DNA from: Sphaerosporella brunnea
Lineage: Eukaryota > Ascomycota > Pezizomycetes > Pezizales > Pyronemataceae
Length of the DNA: 64,000 nt
Assembly: GCA_008704415.1 (NCBI GenBank)
Contig: VXIS01000024.1
Span: 186,001-250,000 of the forward strand
Direction of reading: 5' to 3'
Below the pieces are notes generated by a model, which saw only the letters and a program-made list of their open reading frames with translations, was not told the DNA's origin and did no database searches. Shown in pieces: positions 1 through 10,959 of the stretch. Both the position numbers and the translations under genes were made by a program. Position 1 is the stretch's first letter. Each line of letters starts with the position of its first letter.

Positions 1-2763
1 GATGGATGGATGGATGGATGCCCTACATATCATCTAGTTATGTATGTATCAACTTGCTGCCCAGTCTTGCACATAAAACGACATCAACCAGGAGCACATC
101 GCAAGCCCCCCATCGGAGGTCAGCACTACCCTGCCGTCCCCCTCACCCATGCATCCGCCGCACAATGACAGAATGTGCTTTTTTTTTTTCCGGCCGTAGG
201 GGGGGAGTATCCAAAAACTAAAAAAAAAAAAAAAAAAAAAAAAAACCCAGATCTGCGCCTTGCAAAGCGCCTCCGCTGAGAGATCTTGTTACCCATGGTT
301 GGTTGCGCATACCTGCGGGCATCAGTAACGTAACGACATGTCGGTATGCATTGCTGATCCTATGTACTGTACTTACACCAGAGCGAGAGAGAGAGAGAGA
401 CCAAAAACCACAACCCTTTTTACCCCAGAAAACTTTTGTTTTTGTTTTGTTTTAATGTTTTGATCTACCCCAGAAAACTCAGACCTACCAACCACAGAAG
501 CAGCACGCCACACGTGTACGCTCACATACCCGCCTTTCCCTGTGAACACGTAGACGAACGAGCTAGGCAGCAACAAGTCGATTTTATTAGGGGAGGGCTT
601 TTGTTTTAATCATATTGTATTCGGCCGCTTGCGGCCATGACATACAGGAAAGAAGCAGACTACCCTTGGACTTCACGAGCCCACAGACGGGCGATTAGGG
701 TAGGGCAAGGTGGCTATGAAACTTTTGCACGAACTGCTGGATGGATGGAAATGGGCGTTGTTGCCTGCTTGATGGTCTTACTCCACCTACATACTCTAGT
801 TACAAACCCAGGGATGGAACGTCCGAGACATTCATTGCTATCTAACTGTGCAAAATTGGTTTTGATCAACCGGCCGCCGCCGCATGCACACTCTTGAACT
901 TGTGACTGTTCTATCCTGGCGACCAGTTTGGCCGGCCGAGCAAACAATCGCCCCAAAACACAACACAACCACGTACCCGATGGCTCAAAATGTAGAATCT
1001 ACCGAAGGCATGTGTTCCCAAATTTTTCCCCGCATGGGGCCTCACCACCATGGTCCACATCGCGAAGCTGTGGATATAACAGCCCCAAAATTTCGCAAAG
1101 GTGACCTCCTATGATGGCCAATATTTGTTTGCTCGGCTGGCCGGCCAGTTGGTCGGCGGTACAGTTTGCTCGGCAGGATAGAACATATCTCTGTACGGCA
1201 GACCCTAACCCATCCGCCTTCACTGAAAAGCACTCGGTACACGACAATATTATTTCCCAGAAAAAAAAATTGAAAAGCTTTCGGACGTAATCGATGAAGT
1301 CCCGAGAAGTGTTCTGTAGAGAGATATGTATGTACGCCCAGTGAGAGAGCCATTGGTCCAAATCTTGAGAGATCAGGCGTTTGAAAAGAGGGCCACCTCG
1401 AGAAAAGCCAGGTTACCAACTTGTGGTCACATGCACGTTGTATACAGATGTACTGCTACTCATGTGTTGGGTTGAATTCATGCCGGTCCACAGAGTAGCA
1501 CTCGCACCCTGCTGTTGCACCTGTTGGCCTGCAAGGCCACGCAGCATCCACACACGTCCACACATCGAAATTGCACTTTGTCTAGAAAAAGCCGCATTTC
1601 CAGAGCAAAGGCCCCAGAAATTAGATCTCCAGAACAATCCGTAGGCCTTGCATGCCGCAAGATGCAAGTCGTACTGCAGGGCCTGCACAGTGGAGTGCAT
1701 ATGATGCGCAGTGGGGACCGGTTATCATGAAATCATCTGCAAAGCGATGGCGCCTGGGATCTACCCAACAGACGTCCAATAACTCCAATGTTGCAGAAGG
1801 GTTCTGTCGGGAGAAGAGCCGCACATGTCTAAAGATGTTGGCTTGAAATGAATTGTAACGGGAGGCGGGGTCGAACAGCTGCCGGAAACCCAAATGTAAC
1901 TCTCATAACAGAAGTAGGGACAGTAAGTCTGATATATATGTAAGATTTCCAACCGTCCTAAATATGCATTGCATGCATTCCGTGTTGAGGGCGGCAACAA
2001 AAGTGGACCCGGAGTTCACCGCTGTCCCGACAGTTGCTACCGGTCCACGTATATGGTACATGCCCTTCCAAAGTGACCCGGAGGAATGGCGTTAAGAATC
2101 ACATCCCTCACTAAGAAGTCTCAAAATCCTCACAAAGAGTCTCATATGACCCCAGCGCCGATGAGGCATGCGATCAGGTGGAGAAAGCCGTCTGCAGACT
2201 TCGGCCTCGCGATTCGGAGACGTGTTGCCTCAAGTGAATGGCAACCTGCAGACGCAAGCTGTGCCCCGACGAGTGCAGCATGATATGGCCCAGCCCGACT
2301 TTGCAAAGAGAAACACCGACGGAAACACAACAGCAGGTTGAACGATGACGGTTCCAAACGGCGCGGTTGGATGATGCGAGCGACTGTAGGACGGATTGAT
2401 TCGTTCTGCCCAAAATATACCGTGATGTTTGCTTCTGAAGCGAGGCTCAGTTCGGACGTTCCAAATGCAAGTAGATGTATTTACTAACTCTCGGTCATAG
2501 ATATGTTTTGTATTGTACAGCATAGTACCGGTACTTTGTCAACAGCAGGTGTCTGAGGCGCCGGCTTCTCGAAACCTGCATTTGAGTTTGTTTTCCTGCA
2601 TATTCCTGCATGCCGGATTGGAAAGCTGTTGGGTCCTCCGGGTCCGAGTTGATCAGAAATTTGCGATAGATATGGGCGAGTGAAAGGTGCGTTCGGCATC
2701 AGTGTTTACTCCTCCGAGTACATACCCTATATACCATGGTGAGTGGTACTCGTATCTACTCTA
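1..2763. other. Gene-poor left edge with simple repeats
   Basis: I find no supported gene here. The frames are short, overlap on both strands and show no recognisable protein. The stretch begins with five GATG units (1-20), and has an A run at about 220-245 and a GA microsatellite at about 381-401. A short inverted-repeat element at 908-1184 is listed separately. The rest looks like ordinary intergenic DNA. Confidence 0.6.
908..1184. repeat. Imperfect inverted-repeat element, MITE-like
   Basis: The two ends are inverted copies. Both begin with GTTCTATCCTG read inward, and both then contain a GRCCA..TGGCCGGCC..GAGCAAACAA block (left 908-947, right arm about 1124-1184). The right arm carries an extra 16 or so bases that repeat GAGCAAAC. 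The element is 277 bp and carries no coding frame I trust. No clear target-site duplication is visible, so it may be a decayed MITE or a chance foldback. Confidence 0.45.
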
Positions 2764-3540
2764 CTCAGGCGGCCGGAATCATTCCACATCACGTGCCGCG
2801 CAGGGTTAGGGTTATATTTTCTACCCGAAAGCGCCCCGCTCGATACCCCCCCATTATCTCAACAACGGCGCGACCCATCTGATTCAAATTGATGTAGTAG
2901 GAAGAATACACGAAAATAAACCCTGTGCTGGTGTCTAAAAATCAGCCGTTGTCTGTGTGATGAACGCTGGCCTGGTTCCGCCGCAACCCCGACCCGCCCC
3001 GACCCGCAACCAGTGTACTCACTGCTACGCCTCAAAACAGTTCTTCCCATGATACTTTAACACCAGCCGACACTTGTTGTGGAAATTAGCGCACTGACGG
3101 TCAATAAGGTCTTGGGAAAGCTCATTCCACGTCTGTCTGGCTGCTTCCTAAATTTTTCGTTAGAAATTAAATTAAATACAGACCACGGACCACAGTTAGA
3201 CATACCTTCGCTTCCTCTACTGATTCTTTTCTTGCACCAATGAGTTGAAACGTAGAGATCTCATCCTGGCTATCTCCAGCCATGACCAGTGCTCAACATC
3301 ATCCTACGGACTGGGACGTTTAAAATCGTCATTTCCAAACCACCAAAAGGTTAGCACTGCTGCTCGCTTTACCAGAGGGATCTTAGGTCCGCGCATCACT
3401 GTAAAAAAGTCGTCAAATTGGGAGTATTTGCTGCTGGATTCAACGTCGCCACCTCGACTGACGCCCCCGCGACCCCAGGTTAAAAATATAACCCTAACCC
3501 TCCGCGGCACGTGATGTGGAATGATTCCGGCCGCCTGAGT
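2764..3540. mobile_element. Tc1/mariner-like element, internally deleted
   Basis: The two ends are near-identical inverted repeats of about 57 bp (2764-2820 and 3484-3540), each starting CTCAGGCGGCCGGAATCATT read inward. They differ by a single substitution over the first 50 bases or so. TA dinucleotides flank both ends (2762-2763 and 3541-3542), as expected for the TA target duplication of the Tc1/mariner superfamily. Each repeat contains about two TTAGGG-type units. At 777 bp the element is too short for a full transposase, and inside are only the two ends of one (separate entry). It is probably non-autonomous but young, judging by the repeat identity. Confidence 0.8.
3025..3396 (-). pseudogene. 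Deleted transposase remnant inside the mariner-like element
   Basis: On the minus strand an ATG at 3396 opens a frame with a basic start and KRAAVLTFWW, like the N-terminal region of fungal Tc1/mariner transposases, which ends after about 28 residues. A second frame follows, DEISTFQLIGARKESVEEAK, then a canonical 58 nt intron (3205-3148, GTATGT...TTTAG), then ARQTWNELSQDLIDRQ and a stop at 3025. The last part resembles the usual mariner C-terminus, a W-x-x-[LI]-[SP]-Q-x-x-I-[DN] stretch. The whole catalytic DDE/DDD core is missing. I infer an internal deletion that fused the two ends out of frame. The family assignment rests on the repeats, the TA site and these short matches, not on the catalytic residues. 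Confidence 0.6.
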
Positions 3541-3857
3541 AGGTGCGGGGTCACTGAATGCATGATGACGTCTTCGGTTGTTCGAGTCGGAGAGATGCAC
3601 GGCAATTTGTCTGGAGCCAGCGATTTGAGACACTCATGATCGATGTCGCCACCGGCGAGAGAGGGTTCCAAGATGGAGTGATTTCGTCTCGTTCGGGCAA
3701 CAAAGAAGGCCACTGGACTCGCCTCGACTTTAGGCTACCCTCGGTAGTATGCCGTGTCGTGCTGTGTCGCCGTTGCTGAAAATCCTGACTGGCCCATCCA
3801 TCCGCCACCCGGCAGTTCCAAGCAGCAAAGCCCGTATCATGAAGGTTCAAATACTCC

Positions 3858-3907
3858 CCGCCCCCCGCCCCCGCCCCCGCCCCCGCCCCCGCCCGCCCCG
3901 CCCCCCG
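3858..3907. repeat. C-rich microsatellite, (CCCCCG)n
   Basis: About 50 bases of cytosine runs separated by single G lie roughly 200 bp upstream of the aldo-keto reductase start. They fall in its probable 5' leader or promoter. If translated from an upstream frame they would encode polyproline, which is not expected for this enzyme, so I start the gene downstream. Confidence 0.8.
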
Positions 3908-4101
3908 GCTCACGCGCAGCTTCCTGTTGCTTGAGATCTCCGAGTCTGGGCTGCCCCGCTGTCCTCGATCATCATCCCTTCCCCCACTGTGATCTCTTGT
4001 CTAGCTTGGGTCAACAAACCAAAAAAAACCTAGCTTCGGATCCACGCTACTGCGAATCTGCCGAATCCTGTCCCGCCTGTCTTTACATGAGATCATCAAG
4101 C

Positions 4102-5262
4102 ATGCCTGAGTCAACCTCGACTTCTGCTGCTGCTCGCAAGCCACTCTCTGAAGTCCTCCCTCCGCTGGTGCTGGGCACGGCCACCTTCAACAACCAATAC
4201 AACCCCGATGCGCACGCCCTACCCACCAATGCCATCATCCACAAAGCCATCCAGGCTGGGGTCCGCGCCTTCGACACTTCCCCCTACTACGGTCCGTCGG
4301 AAGTACTCCTGGGAAAGGCATTGCAGAGCCAAACCTTCGTTCCGCGGTCCGAATACATCATTCAGACCAAATGCGGACGCATAGCAGCCCAAGAATTCGA
4401 CTATTCACCCGCGTCGATCCGGAAGTCTATCCAACGTTCGCTACAGCGACTCAGAACCGATTACCTCGATGTGGTGTTTTGCCATGACGTCGAATTTGTT
4501 TCGCCAGAGGAGGTCTTGTCGGCTGTGAAGACGCTGCGAGAGCTCCGGAACCAGGGCGTCATTCGCTATGTCGGCATCTCTGGATACCCCGTCCATGTTC
4601 TGGCTACGCTTGCCCAGCAGATCAAGGACACTTCCGGGGAACCGGTGGATATCATCATGAGCTATGGCCACTACACGCTGCAGAACACGGCGTTGTACTC
4701 AAAGGCCCTTCACAAAATCGTCGAGGTTGGAGTGGAGTGCATCCTCAATGCCTCGCCGCTTGGAATGGGATTGCTCCGGAGCCAGGGCGTGCCAACTGGC
4801 AGCATGGGTGATTGGCATCCTGCCCCGGACGGGCTCCGAAGTCGATGCTTGGAAGCCAGTAAGGTGGTGGAGGAGTACGGCGAGAGGAAACAGAAGCTGG
4901 AGCATTTGGCGTTGAGGTTTTCTATCGAGGGGTGGATGAAAGACGGCGCGGTGGCCGGAACGAAAGTGAAGCCTTTGGTGGTGTCATCTGACTCTGGTGC
5001 GTCATTGAGGGCAGTGAACGTATCCGGTCCGAAGTTGGGTATCAACGTGGCTGGTGTGAGCTCCACGCATGAATTGGACGAACTCATGGCGCTTTGGCGG
5101 GATATTGTCAAAGCTCGCGAGCGAGAGTTCTTATATCAGAAAGTAATCGACACGTTCGATGGGGAGTGGAAGGACTACTCATGGGCCAGTCCCGGCGAAG
5201 GATTTGTAAATCGTCACAAACCTGAGCAGTCGGATGACGCATTGGTGAAGAGTTGGCTGTAG
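4102..5262 (+). CDS. ARA2: D-arabinose 1-dehydrogenase-type aldo-keto reductase
   Basis: This is a single-exon 386-residue enzyme of the aldo-keto reductase superfamily. In the ARA2/L-galactose dehydrogenase group it oxidises D-arabinose with NAD+ to the lactone on the way to erythroascorbic acid in the cytosol. The catalytic tetrad is visible: Asp58 and Tyr63 in FDTSPYYG, Lys90 in QTKCGR and His128 in FCHD. The central GVIRYVGISGYP and the C-terminal WKDYSWASPGEGFVN are typical of fungal ARA2 proteins. The same frame is open upstream to 3754 through the C-rich repeat. I chose the ATG at 4102 because it has A at -3 and sits just before the conserved start of the barrel; the ATG at 4087 is the alternative. 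The subgroup assignment is firm, the exact sugar substrate is inferred. Confidence 0.88.
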   Translation: MPESTSTSAAARKPLSEVLPPLVLGTATFNNQYNPDAHALPTNAIIHKAIQAGVRAFDTSPYYGPSEVLLGKALQSQTFVPRSEYIIQTKCGRIAAQEFDYSPASIRKSIQRSLQRLRTDYLDVVFCHDVEFVSPEEVLSAVKTLRELRNQGVIRYVGISGYPVHVLATLAQQIKDTSGEPVDIIMSYGHYTLQNTALYSKALHKIVEVGVECILNASPLGMGLLRSQGVPTGSMGDWHPAPDGLRSRCLEASKVVEEYGERKQKLEHLALRFSIEGWMKDGAVAGTKVKPLVVSSDSGASLRAVNVSGPKLGINVAGVSSTHELDELMALWRDIVKAREREFLYQKVIDTFDGEWKDYSWASPGEGFVNRHKPEQSDDALVKSWL

Positions 5263-5341
5263 TTAGGCTGAGTTGCATGGGGTTTCCACCTTATTGATTC
5301 AGCACTTGGGGAGTTTGGTTGGACTCAGACTGAGACGGGCT

Positions 5342-5383
<42 letters not shown>

Positions 5384-6429
5384 CGCTGTGGAGGATTCAG
5401 TCCTTTAGCAAAAATACCCTCACTCGAAAGTGGTTTCTTGTTCAGTTAGTTTATAGAACCAAGTCTTTTGGGCGGAGATGATGCATCATACACAAGCACT
5501 CGGTCCTTACTCCAGTGGAACATGGCCGAAGAGGGTTTGGATGGGTGGGATTTCGGAGACATCCCGTCGGCTCGGATCGCACCCACATTCCCGCCGTTGC
5601 ATGTCACGCGACTGGTTTTGACATTTGCCGACGTTAGGTTCCCTAAACGGAGATGCTGTTTTTGCTTCTAGAAGAAATTTAACGGCTGGGTGATTAATAT
5701 TACAGGCAACTACTTTACTCTACTGTCCAGCCAGGTGCTTCGAATTCACGGTCAAAATTCTGGGGCCACCAGACTTGTCGGTGGAGACCTCAGACCTGGA
5801 AGGAAACCCACGTGGCCACATCAGATCAAGCCATGAATCCCATCGATTCACTCCATAGCTACAAGCAAGAAGCAAAGCAAAAGAACAAAGAATATACACA
5901 CCGCCCATCGCCGATAAATCTAACCTAACCCATTCCCATCACAAAAAAACAAGCAAAAAATGAAAAAGAACGCCATATCCCCCCGGATCCGCAACGCAAA
6001 AAAAAAAAAAAAAAAAAAAAAAAAAGAATACACAGACATCCCTAAAACATACCTGTAAAGCTACGCCTCGCAAATCCGCCCACCAAAAATGAAGCACGCA
6101 AAAGAACCCAGAGTTAAGGAGAAAAAAAGTGCAAAACAAAAAACAAACCGAAACACCAGATAGCCCGCCCGCCATGATCCCTATCCTACGCCAAAAAGAG
6201 GAGAAGAAAGAAGAAGCCATCATGAAGAAGAAGAGGAAAACCAGGTGGGGAATTAAAAGAGAAAAATCAAAGGTAAACCGATATCAATGGAAAGACCCAA
6301 CAGAAGGGATACAAAGCCCAATCCGCTGGAATTCGGGAAAACGTACAATTAAATCCATGACATCAGTCAAACAAAACCTTCCGAGAACGTGACGAGTAAA
6401 GCGCAGAGCACACAAAGTATCATCGCAAT
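5263..6429. other. Intergenic, with long T and A runs
   Basis: No supported gene. This convergent region separates the 3' ends of the aldo-keto reductase and the CNOT11-type gene. It contains a T run of about 40 (5344-5383) and an A run of about 28 (5998-6025). The purine-rich stretch 6190-6260 gives a lysine-rich frame that looks like composition rather than a protein. Confidence 0.6.
5344..5383. repeat. Poly-T tract of about 40
   Basis: An uninterrupted thymine run about 80 bp after the aldo-keto reductase stop codon, probably in or just after its 3' UTR. Confidence 0.9.
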
Positions 6430-7826
6430 TCAAGCAATGCAATAGTCTTTCCAGAACTCCCGTGCCTCCTTGAGGAATGCGAATTTTATCCCTAGCTCCT
6501 GGATGAGATAAAAGACGTCGTCCACTGTAACGGCTTCGTATCGGATGATGCTCTGAAGAAACAGACAGAGCAGCCGAACGAGCCGGCTCTGCATCTGCCG
6601 GTCTTCCTTCATACCTTCTGCCTTACGGATTCCATTCGACAGAACCACATGCACCAGGCGCATAACTTCGTCCTTGTTGAGCAATCTTGACTTCACTGAC
6701 AAATCATTCAGTGTTTCAAGAAAAGTTATCGAAATTGGAAGGAATTCAAGAGCGGGCAAAAGCTCTCGCCGTTGAGCTTTGCTTCCACTCGACAAGATGA
6801 GGGTAACCAATCCGCGGGAAAGAATTGGGTTGTGGTCGAACAACTGCGTCAAGGGTTCGCTTGATAGAAGGTCCACTGGAAAAGACAGTAACAACGAGAG
6901 GTTGTTGCTGAGGTGAGTCAAAATACGGTCCGTGAGCGTGGCAGAAAGTTGCTCGTGAGTTGCTTGAAATATGAAGCTCAAAACTGAAGCTTGTGCTGGA
7001 CTCTCCGGTGGGAGCAAAGGAGTGGACGGCATAGCAGGCGTCAGGGTTGTCTCGAGGTGGGCCGAAGGCATGTTCAAGTAGCGCACGGCTTGGTTATCAG
7101 AGACTTCTGACTCAGTTTTGCTGCATGCCTGGAGATCGTCTGACGTGATATCGTAGAAATCGTAGATGCCCTGGCTGCGTAGAGCAGTGCGGAAAGCATC
7201 GAGATTGACCTCAAACTCGATTCCACGAAACACAAAGTCTTTCGGGGTGATTTTCGCCAACTGTCGGAGAAGCATGATGTCAACACACTGTCTCGGCGTC
7301 CGCTGCAGGGCGACTGGAATAGGGCACCTACATTTGATCCATGCTCCCCTAGGATCGCCTTGACAAAGGATGCCCGAATCTTGAGCACACGTTCCCTCAA
7401 CCCCCATTCGCCGGTATGTCCCTGCGCATACTTATCGAACTCGCGACAAATGCTAACCCAATGCGACAGATTCGGATTGAGAAAGAAATCGTACTCGCCG
7501 TAAAGCGCGTACAGCAGAAACTCTGCGTTCAGCATGAATGCCACCAAGTCTTCCGCATCCTGATTCGGCGAACCCCCTGTCGGAGCCGACTGCTGTGCCC
7601 CTCCACCGCCACTGCCACCACCGCGCAGCTCCACAAGGTGCCGCATTGGGGACGGCGACGACGCGAGCAAATCCAACGTGTTGTAGAGTTCGCACACACG
7701 CGTGAAAGTGTTTTCGGCATCTCGATAGAGTCGCGTGAGAAACCGCGATGTGGTAGCGTGGAACGACTCAGTGAACGGGAGCAGCTCGCACACGAGGTCG
7801 GCGGGAAGTTGCGCGGTCGATGTCAT
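6430..7826 (-). CDS. CCR4-NOT complex subunit 11 homologue
   Basis: Two exons, 7826-7332 and 7260-6430, joined over a 71 nt intron (GTAGGT...CGACAG, TTGAC branch site), encode 441 residues. The C-terminal 60 residues carry the clearest family match: MQSRLVRLLCLFLQSIIR followed by a V-x-D-V-F/L-x-x-I/V-Q segment, very close to the C-terminal domain (DUF2363) of metazoan CNOT11. In animals CNOT11 binds CNOT10 and docks on the N-terminus of NOT1 in the cytoplasmic mRNA deadenylase. The N-terminal half is helical and carries a Gly/Ser-rich insert near residue 70. Saccharomyces lacks this subunit, so no yeast symbol applies. The splice join restores one frame exactly, and the stop is TGA at 6432-6430. 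Function is inferred from the family. Confidence 0.85.
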
Positions 7827-8671
7827 GTTTGCTTTTATTGTCGACGGCAGCCACGGGGCATTGACTGAATGAAGGAGCTGTCGGGGATCACGGTGTGCTG
7901 CGAGGAAAAGTCAGCGGCTTTGGAGTGGATGAATGAAGTGTGGTCTGGCTCGCAGTTTTGTAGCGAGGGCAGGGGTTAGGCGACGACGGGCGTTATCCGA
8001 GAGTCGCTAGTGGAGAGTCCGAGAGACCTCCGGACAGGAGGCAACCGCTGCGGATGGGGGAGGGAGGCGGGTGGATGGAGGGAAAGGGGCGGTGCAATTG
8101 GCGGGGGGGAGAGCGGGGGCAGGGGGGGCGGCCAGAGGGACGCGGAGGAGACGCTGGTCTGCCTCGACAAAAAGGGACGGGGATACCTTTTCTCTGGGTA
8201 TTGGTATGGCACTCACTCGGGATCTGGTGCGACTTGACGTGCCCGTTTGATCGAAGTAAGGATGCTGGAAAATCTCGTGGAAGGGCGGTGCGTCCTGTTG
8301 GCGGCCTGAGCTTTGGGTTTATCGTTCTCACGTCGGGAAGTTCCCAAAATGTCGTCGTCACCATCAGCAGAAATACTACCAAATTCAATGAATCCGGCAT
8401 GCAGATGCGGATTTATAGCTGAGCCAGTCCATTATTTCTCAAGCAGATTGTACAGTAAAATCCCATCCGACAAGAACATGCAAGGCAAGGAAGCATATAC
8501 TATAGATGGTACAAGCACTAGTATTCACCCAGAAGCGGTAGACAGAAAAAAAGAACACCCATTTCCCCAAACAAAAGAAACCGCAGTAGATCATCATTGT
8601 AAAACCCGTCATTCAATCATCGAACGTGAGGAAAGCATTTCGTCCGTGCGTCTCACGGTCGGTTCGTGCGA
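7827..8671. other. Intergenic region, GC-rich upstream half
   Basis: Upstream region of the CNOT11-type gene and downstream region of the Pmp3 gene. It has a G-rich stretch (about 8050-8140). I see no coding signal or RNA gene here. Confidence 0.5.
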
Positions 8672-9127
8672 CTAATACTTGAAAATCACGTATCTGTGGG
8701 CTCGTTAGAAGCTTGTTCTGGCGGTTCTCAGGAAATGGAGATACGTACAGAGCATGTAGAATACCGGGAATGTAACCCAAGCAGGTGAGCAGGATGTCTG
8801 TGTGCAAGCCTTTAGCAATCTGTTCCGTGATGGGCCTGATTCTGTTTGGATCACTCACTCAACAGCAAAGTGCCATTGCAGCCGACCTCGAGGAACACAC
8901 CGACGGGCGGGAGGATGATGGCGAGGAGCTACATGTCGGCGCTGTCAGTACTAGTAGCGAAGAAGACGCGCCGGAACGCGATGCGAAGCGGCTATCGAGG
9001 TAGAGCTCATGAAGACGTACGATCTTGCAGAGGTCACTACAACGCAGCACAGTCAGTGATCACCATCCAATGTGACGGGGGCTCCACAAGCATCACGGGA
9101 AGTAACTAACCTGGTAGTAAACGGCAT
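8672..9127 (-). CDS. Pmp3/RCI2-family small membrane protein
   Basis: Five very small exons encode 57 residues: 9127-9111, 9036-9021, 8928-8859, 8797-8749 and 8693-8672. All four introns have GT...AG ends and the joins keep one frame. The product starts MPFTTSDLCKI, continues with ILPPVGVFLEVGC and ends LGYIPGILHALYVIFKY, the classic Pmp3/UPF0057 layout of two membrane segments joined by a short turn. Pmp3 proteins sit in the plasma membrane and affect membrane potential and tolerance to cations. Exons 1 and 2 are only 17 and 16 nt, so standard frame searches miss the gene. The exact family C-terminus (HALYVIFKY) strongly supports the last two joins. Confidence 0.92.
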
Positions 9128-10143
9128 GGCGAGGGACTTTGATTGGGTTTGCTGATTGATTTTGCTGGTGTGGCTTGAGCCTATGATTGGGAAGCGGATG
9201 GGAAGCGGATGGGAATTCAATTGGGGGTATCTCTAGTGCAGGAAACAGCAGGAGCAGCAGAGGCAGATGATGGGGGGGAGGTGGGTATCCGCTTTATTAT
9301 GTCCCAAGGTTCCTTGGTCCCTCTTTGTCTGGTGTCCTGGCGGCCAGCAGCATGTTATGGTTTTCGTGGCTCGGTGGCCATGATGTCATCAGCCGAGAAT
9401 TCCGTCACCAGCAACCAACCACCCATCACAGGAGCCCCAGCCACGCGGGAAACGTCATTCTAAACGTTAACGTCAAAGAATAACCGCCTTAGAGACAGCG
9501 CCTCCTTAGAGATAGATCTACCTTCCCCAGATTTCCGTGTTTTCTCACGCCTGCTCAACAGATCCGCCGCATCACATCATCGAGTGGCAGCAATAACGCC
9601 AAGGAACGAAACGGCGGACCTGTCTTAAAAGTTGGAACTCTCCCGGAACTTCCGGAAACCATGGCACGTACTACGTAACGAACTCTGTGAGGGTGTGCCT
9701 TGTGATTGAATCCCGTGCTAGGTGCTTGCAGGAGAAGGATAAAAAACACGTTCCTTCAATTTGTCTCTACGGTTTCCCGCCGGCATGGGTCCGCTTTGCG
9801 TCGCCAGTCCAATGCGGAAGGACTGAGGAGATTTCAGTGCCGTGCCGAGGATACCGAGTCGAAGAAGGGCGCCGAGTGATACAAAATGATTGGTGGACGA
9901 CGATAAGGCACACATAAAGTTGAAGACACCGAAGCAAATGGACACGCGGCTGGCAGCGTACTGGCGGAATCGATCGGCACCCGAGACATGTGGCGCAATC
10001 GGATGTGCTCTAGATCCGAAGCCGGCTGCATCCAAGCCACCGTGGCTTACGCGTAGCAATACGTCTGTGATGGCTGTGCTGACAGGCTTTCGATCCGCAG
10101 GCATCGGAAGCTCCATCTATCTATTGGGTATCTATACTCTCGC
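9128..10143. other. Intergenic region
   Basis: No supported gene. It is the promoter side of the Pmp3 gene and the 3' side of the HAD hydrolase gene. Frames on both strands are short, overlapping and without recognisable motifs. Confidence 0.5.
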
Positions 10144-10959
10144 CTATAGTTTACTCCTCTCCTCCAGCAATGGCAAGCCGACAATCCCCTCGAGCTCCGT
10201 CACCGCCTCCCTCGTCCTCCCGATGTGCACCCTAACCGTCCTCCACCCCAATTCCTTCGCCGTCTTCAAATTCGTTCCAATATCATCCAAGAAAGCCACC
10301 TTACTGCCCTCATCCTCCTTCAACTCCACTCTCTTCATAGCCTCCTTATAAAACCCCGCCTCGGGCTTCCTCAGCCCCGTCTCCGCCGAGCTAACATAAA
10401 CATCAAACAGTGTCCTCAACTCTTCCTTCCCCTTCAGGTACGGGTGACCGTCGGGGTACTTATAATCATTCGTCAACGCGCCCACCACGACTCCCGCCTC
10501 CCTCAACCTCTTGACAGCCGTCATAACGACCTTATCCTGCACCTGTCCCTTTGCCATCATATTCCAGAACAACTTCTCCCCATCTACCTTCGGCGGCGCA
10601 GCCTCATAACTCAATAACTGTATCCCTTTCTCCGCATGAAACCGTTTCCATATCGGCCTTCGCCGAATATCTTTGGCGAACTGGCTGTAGAATGTAGCGT
10701 CGAGCGACATCTCGTTGCGTTCTAGCCTTTGCCAGGCCCCCGATGGTGCAGCGGCAGAAATCGCGTAGTTTATATATCCCGCTGGCATGTGGAGAGCTTC
10801 TTCATACTCGGCGATGGCAAGCATGGGCGATTGAACCTACCGCATCAGTTGTTAGCTTTCAGTCGGTGATAATTGCGCGGAGGAAGATGGAAGTACGCAG
10901 ACGCCGCCGATGTCGAAAAAGACGGCTTTGATGCCGGTGGGAGAGGCTTTGGTTGCCAT
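10144..10959 (-). CDS. HAD-superfamily hydrolase
   Basis: Two exons (10959-10897 and 10836-10144, with a 60 nt intron carrying CTAAC) give 251 residues. The four haloacid dehalogenase motifs are present: motif I AVFFDIGGV with nucleophile Asp16, motif II ALTND, motif III RKPEAGFYK with the conserved Lys, and motif IV FLDDIGTN with paired Asp. Motif I reads DIGG rather than DxD. That is the pattern of the phosphatase-like N-terminal domains of epoxide hydrolase and ACAD10 and of related stand-alone proteins, rather than of the DxD phosphatases. A helical cap lies between motifs I and II. The substrate cannot be told from sequence. The first exon holds only 21 residues but includes the catalytic Asp, which fixes the start. 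Confidence 0.87.

Noticed and set aside
3754..4101. N-terminal extension of the aldo-keto reductase frame
   Set aside because: It would add 116 residues of Pro-rich low complexity through a C-rich microsatellite; the family starts near the ATG at 4102.
5939..6223. Phe/Leu-rich minus-strand frame
   Set aside because: It runs through a homopolymer of T on that strand, giving a poly-Phe product.
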